Positions 61,018 through 64,000 of a stretch of 64,000 nt of DNA are shown here, piece after piece. The notes under the pieces are model-generated. The model saw nothing but the letters and a program-made list of their open reading frames with translations, had not been told where the DNA came from and did no database searches. Both the position numbers and the translations under genes were made by a program. Numbering within the stretch: position 1 is the first letter of the stretch; every line of letters starts with the position of its first letter. The DNA is taken from NCBI GenBank assembly GCA_017537025.1, contig JAFWCB010000005.1, positions 310,001-374,000 of the forward strand, in the 5' to 3' direction. The stretch is from Sediminibacterium sp. GTDB taxonomy: Bacteria; Bacteroidota; Bacteroidia; Chitinophagales; Chitinophagaceae.

Positions 61018-62808
61018 ATGAAACTACTGTTGCAATACCTGAAACCTTATAAATGGCTGGTAATGCTGGCTTTACTATTAGCCGCTATCAACCAGTCATT
61101 CTCTATGTTAGACCCCTATTTCTTCGGAAAAATGCTGGACAAATATGGCATGCACCCACTACAAATAGGTTATTTTAATGAAAGCAAACAATTTGTGGCC
61201 ACCGGCACAAGAACTCAATCAGAATTTATTTGGGGGGTATTGGGTTTCTTAGGAATCCTAATCAGTGTAGCCATGGTATCTCGTATTGCCAAAGCTTTTC
61301 AGGATTATTTTAGTAATGTGGTTGTTCAAAAATTTGGGGCAAAAATTTTTACCGATGGTTTAAAACATTCTATGCAACTGCCTTATCAAGAATTTGAAGA
61401 TCAACGCAGTGGCGAAACACTCTCTATTCTTTCTAAAGTAAGAACCGATACAGAAAGGTTTATCATTGCTTTTATCAATGTACTATTTAGTATTTTGGTA
61501 GGTATCGTTTTTATTTCCGTATACTCCTTCCGCCTACATTGGTCGATCATGCCTATTTACGCAGCCGGTATTATACTATTGTCCTTACTTACAAACTTAT
61601 TAAGTAAAAAAATAAAGGTTATTCAAAAAACCATCGTTAAAGAAACTACTTCTTTAGCCGGTACAACCACCGAAAGCCTTCGCAATATTGAATTGGTAAA
61701 AAGCTTAGGATTAACAGATCAGGAAATATCCCGATTGAATAAGAATACATATAAAATACTAGGACTCGAATTGCGCAAAGTAAAAAGTGTTCGCTCCCTA
61801 AGTTTTGTGCAGGGTACTTTTGTAAACTTTCTCAGGCAAATTATTATGTTCACCTTACTGTGGCTAGTTTTTAGTGGGAAGTTAACAGCGGGTGAGGTCA
61901 TGACACTTACTTTTTATTCTTTCTTTATTTTTGGTCCGTTACAGGAGATTGGGAATATCATTCTCTCCTATAGAGAAGCAGAAGCTTCTTTAAATAATTT
62001 TCACAATCTCATGCAGAAGCCTTCCGAGCCCATACCTGCTGCACCCCATAAAATTGGCAAAATTGCTTCCTTAACATTTGAGCATATTACTTTCAAACAC
62101 CAAACAGCTCAGTACAATGCGCTAGACGATATTAGTTTTGATGTGACGAAGGGAGAAACCATCGCTTTTGTAGGCCCTTCCGGTGCCGGTAAAAGTACTT
62201 TAGTTAAACTCTTAGCCGGTTTATATCGTGCGCAAAAAGGAACTATCAAATACAATGGTATAGATGCTAATGAAATAAATTTCGATGAACTAAGATCACA
62301 GATAGGATTTGTAACGCAAGACACACAATTATTTGCAGGAACCATCCGGGAAAATTTATTATTTGTTCATCCTACTGCCACAGACGAAGATTTACATGAA
62401 GCGATGCATAAAGCAAGCTGCGATAATCTTTTAGCTCGTGCAGAAAAAGGAATTGATACGATGATTGGAGAAGGCGGATTAAAATTAAGTGGAGGAGAAA
62501 AACAAAGGCTTTCAATAGCACGAGCTTTAATACGTCATCCACAACTGCTTATTTTTGATGAAGCCACTTCTGCATTAGATAGTATCACAGAAGAAGAAAT
62601 TACGAATACCATTCGTTCTATCTCTGCTCAAAAAGAACAAATCACCGTAATGATTGCGCATAGGCTAAGTACCATTATGCATGCCGATCGTATTTATGTA
62701 TTAGAAAAAGGGCAAGTGGCTGAAACAGGCACCCATTCGGATCTTATAGCCGAAAAAGGTTTGTACTATGCCATGTGGCGCCAACAGATTGGGGAGAGGA
62801 AGCAGTAA
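61018..62808 (+). CDS. ABC exporter, fused membrane and ATPase domains
   Basis: A 596-aa half-transporter of the MsbA/multidrug type that works as a homodimer in the inner membrane. The first ~330 residues hold six membrane helices (for example YKWLVMLALLLAAINQSFSM and FIIAFINVLFSILVGIVFIS). The ATPase follows with Walker A (VGPSGAGKSTLVKLLAG), Q-loop (GFVTQDTQLFAGTIRENLLF), signature (GGLKLSGGEKQRLSIARALI), Walker B (LLIFDEATSALD) and the H-loop (MIAHRLSTIMHADRI). Substrate unknown; lipid or drug-like molecules are typical. Its stop codon overlaps a heptad hairpin. Confidence 0.93.
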   Translation: MKLLLQYLKPYKWLVMLALLLAAINQSFSMLDPYFFGKMLDKYGMHPLQIGYFNESKQFVATGTRTQSEFIWGVLGFLGILISVAMVSRIAKAFQDYFSNVVVQKFGAKIFTDGLKHSMQLPYQEFEDQRSGETLSILSKVRTDTERFIIAFINVLFSILVGIVFISVYSFRLHWSIMPIYAAGIILLSLLTNLLSKKIKVIQKTIVKETTSLAGTTTESLRNIELVKSLGLTDQEISRLNKNTYKILGLELRKVKSVRSLSFVQGTFVNFLRQIIMFTLLWLVFSGKLTAGEVMTLTFYSFFIFGPLQEIGNIILSYREAEASLNNFHNLMQKPSEPIPAAPHKIGKIASLTFEHITFKHQTAQYNALDDISFDVTKGETIAFVGPSGAGKSTLVKLLAGLYRAQKGTIKYNGIDANEINFDELRSQIGFVTQDTQLFAGTIRENLLFVHPTATDEDLHEAMHKASCDNLLARAEKGIDTMIGEGGLKLSGGEKQRLSIARALIRHPQLLIFDEATSALDSITEEEITNTIRSISAQKEQITVMIAHRLSTIMHADRIYVLEKGQVAETGTHSDLIAEKGLYYAMWRQQIGERKQ

Positions 62809-62878
62809 ATCTGGAATCTTCAATCTTCAATACGATAATAAAATATTTGTACAGATTTCAGATTGTAGATTCCAGATT
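62808..62878. repeat. heptad hairpin filling the gap between two convergent genes
   Basis: The left arm is AATCTGG, AATCTTC, AATCTTC, AAT (62808-62831). The right arm (62853-62878), read on the other strand, is AATCTGG, AATCTAC, AATCTGA, AATCT. The arms can pair over 24 bp with three mismatches. They begin inside the stop codons of both flanking genes. The same AATCTNN units occur at 25029-25070. It could serve as a two-way terminator. Confidence 0.9.
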
Positions 62879-63323
62879 ATCCCTCTCGGTCAAACTTCTT
62901 CTTAATATACTCTATCACAGAAGGATCTTCTAACCCTTCCATATCACTGAGTTCAAGTTCTAGGGCTTTTGTGCTCAATTGTATTTCTACGAGTGAAATA
63001 AATAATGAAATAGCGAAACTCAATAAGCTAAAGGCGAAAATCCAGTGCGCCATGATCATCCATTCAATATAAATAAAATACATACAAAGAATACTACTTA
63101 AGAAAGTAAGTACGCCTAGTGCCTGCATATTTTTGATAAGCTTTAACCTGTAACGCAGGTTACGGATTTGGGCATGTACAATATCCTTTTGTTTATGTCC
63201 ATCATATTTATCGTGTAAAGATCTTACCCGATTGGATAGTGCCAGAAAGCGATTGGTATACGCTAACATGATTAAGCTAATCGCCGGAAATAACAAAGCG
63301 GGGGTATTGATACTAATATCCAT
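62877..63323 (-). CDS. DUF2721 membrane protein
   Basis: A 148-aa integral membrane protein matching the DUF2721 pattern: an N-terminal membrane segment followed by a conserved NRFLALSNRVRSLHDKYD motif, then two helices (MQALGVLTFLSSILCMYFIY and MAHWIFAFSLLSFAISLFIS) and a cytoplasmic tail. The function of the family is unknown. The stop codon lies within the heptad hairpin. It starts 8 bp after the sterol-desaturase-like gene on the same strand, so the two are probably co-transcribed. Confidence 0.82.
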   Translation of the reverse strand: MDISINTPALLFPAISLIMLAYTNRFLALSNRVRSLHDKYDGHKQKDIVHAQIRNLRYRLKLIKNMQALGVLTFLSSILCMYFIYIEWMIMAHWIFAFSLLSFAISLFISLVEIQLSTKALELELSDMEGLEDPSVIEYIKKKFDREG

Positions 63324-63331
63324 CTATAAAA

Positions 63332-64000
63332 CTAAGAATAATTATAGAGTACTCGTACATACCTGCTTTGGATATTTTTGTAGTATAATAAAATAACCAG
63401 TAATCCGAGTAATAACAGGTTCAATAGAACCACGGAAGGGTAAAAACTAAAAATAAATGCTCCAATCAATGTTAATCGGGCGAAATCCAAATAGAAAACC
63501 CATTTCCTTTGCTCAATCATCGCACCGGTACTGATCACGCTTAATAAAATAAAAATTGTACCAATAAATAATTGCCAGCCATTATAATAATGCTCGAATA
63601 AAACAAAGAAAAATAATAAGCTCAGCGTTATAATGGTTTGAAGGGCAATTAAGGATCGCAAAAAAGCAGTTTGGGAATAATGTTCATTTTTGCTTAGTAA
63701 TCTCTTCTCCAATAAAATACGAATACGTGGGTCAATGCGATCAGGCCTTCCGAAAATAACTTTAAGCTTTTCCCAAAAACCGGTAGCCCTTCTGTAAGCC
63801 ACAATCATTTCTAACAAAAAATGAAAATGCTGCCACAAAAAACTATGGCTATTAAGCGGTTTTGTTAAACCATATATGGGTTTTTCCGTCTCTGCTGCAA
63901 ATGTTCCGAAGAGTTTATCCCAAATAATAAGCACATCACCGTAATTTTTATCTAAATAAATGTCGTTGCTACTATGATGTACCCGATGATGAGAAGGGGT
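63332..64000 (-). CDS. sterol desaturase/fatty acid hydroxylase family protein (5' end beyond window)
   Basis: The C-terminal 222 codons plus stop of a membrane di-iron oxygenase. The frame stays open to the right edge, and the first visible codons read TPSHHRVHHSSNDIYLDKNY, which holds the last histidine cluster (HHRVHH) of the family's eight-His metal site. GDVLIIWDKLFGTFAAE follows, a family hallmark. The GTG at 63934 is internal, not the start. The C-terminal part adds three or four further membrane helices after the catalytic domain. Members hydroxylate or desaturate lipids; the substrate is unknown. Confidence 0.9.
   Translation of the reverse strand, partial: TPSHHRVHHSSNDIYLDKNYGDVLIIWDKLFGTFAAETEKPIYGLTKPLNSHSFLWQHFHFLLEMIVAYRRATGFWEKLKVIFGRPDRIDPRIRILLEKRLLSKNEHYSQTAFLRSLIALQTIITLSLLFFFVLFEHYYNGWQLFIGTIFILLSVISTGAMIEQRKWVFYLDFARLTLIGAFIFSFYPSVVLLNLLLLGLLVILLYYKNIQSRYVRVLYNYS

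Noticed and set aside
61018-62808. Drug-resistance efflux pump
   Set aside because: The ABC exporter has the general MsbA/multidrug layout, but nothing in sequence or context identifies a drug substrate.

Overview
The window is a stretch of housekeeping chromosome from a member of the Bacteroidota, most likely family Chitinophagaceae. The assignment rests on several observations: a 289-aa primary sigma factor lacking region 1.1; promoters of the TAnnTTTG type instead of TATAAT; weak or absent Shine-Dalgarno sequences; type IX secretion proteins (PorP/SprF-like and PorT behind menG); DUF5916, Asp-box and TonB-dependent outer-membrane proteins; and bacillithiol synthesis (bshA). By eye the DNA is AT-rich and gene-dense. 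Many genes abut or overlap by a few bases. I found no rRNA, tRNA, CRISPR array or prophage.

Layout. 1-3.0 kb (minus strand): rpoD, ffh, rpsP. 3.2-8.9 kb: a START-like protein, an LptF/G permease, a Tat-exported superoxide dismutase, an OsmC protein, a glycosyltransferase and a CDF metal exporter. 8.9-11.4 kb: an M20 peptidase, S4 protein and trmD operon. 11.4-25 kb: DUF5916 and 11-fold Asp-box exported proteins, a LolA-like gene broken by one in-frame stop, ade, upp, a PorP-like protein, membrane and methyltransferase genes, and an M28 peptidase. 25-37 kb: bshA, a class III aminotransferase, gamma-carbonic anhydrase, rsgA, menG-porT, a Wzi-like barrel, pyrC, a MutS-like ATPase, a serine hydrolase and a YdeI protein. 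37-39.5 kb: comM, with a REP-associated transposase (RAYT) unit at its 3' end. 39.5-52 kb (almost all minus): CoA-binding, CDGSH, thioredoxin and TonB receptor genes divergent from a DtxR-family regulator, then dnaX, an acetyltransferase-like gene, an L,D-transpeptidase, rsmE and dnaB. 52.4-62.8 kb (almost all plus): pheT, a coiled-coil gene, zapA, rny, rplS, tatA, gatA, a lytic transglycosylase and an ABC exporter. The right edge carries DUF2721 and a truncated sterol-desaturase-family gene.

The most interesting signals are not ordinary genes. (1) Six intergenic gaps hold runs of degenerate short units, mostly 7 bp and also 8 or 12 bp. Several run directly into a promoter -7 element, and some are arranged as inverted arms that could fold into long periodic hairpins. 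(2) dnaX carries an in-frame A9 run at the end of its clamp-loader domain III, and both shifted frames stop almost at once, which suggests a gamma/tau slippage switch. (3) The RAYT unit is flanked by two near-identical REP palindromes and sits between 59-bp copies of the comM 3' end. (4) Four genes have a -7 element exactly 4 nt before the ATG, which predicts leaderless mRNAs. (5) The dnaB/pheT divergent gap holds an AT-rich block followed by degenerate DnaA boxes about 21 bp apart.
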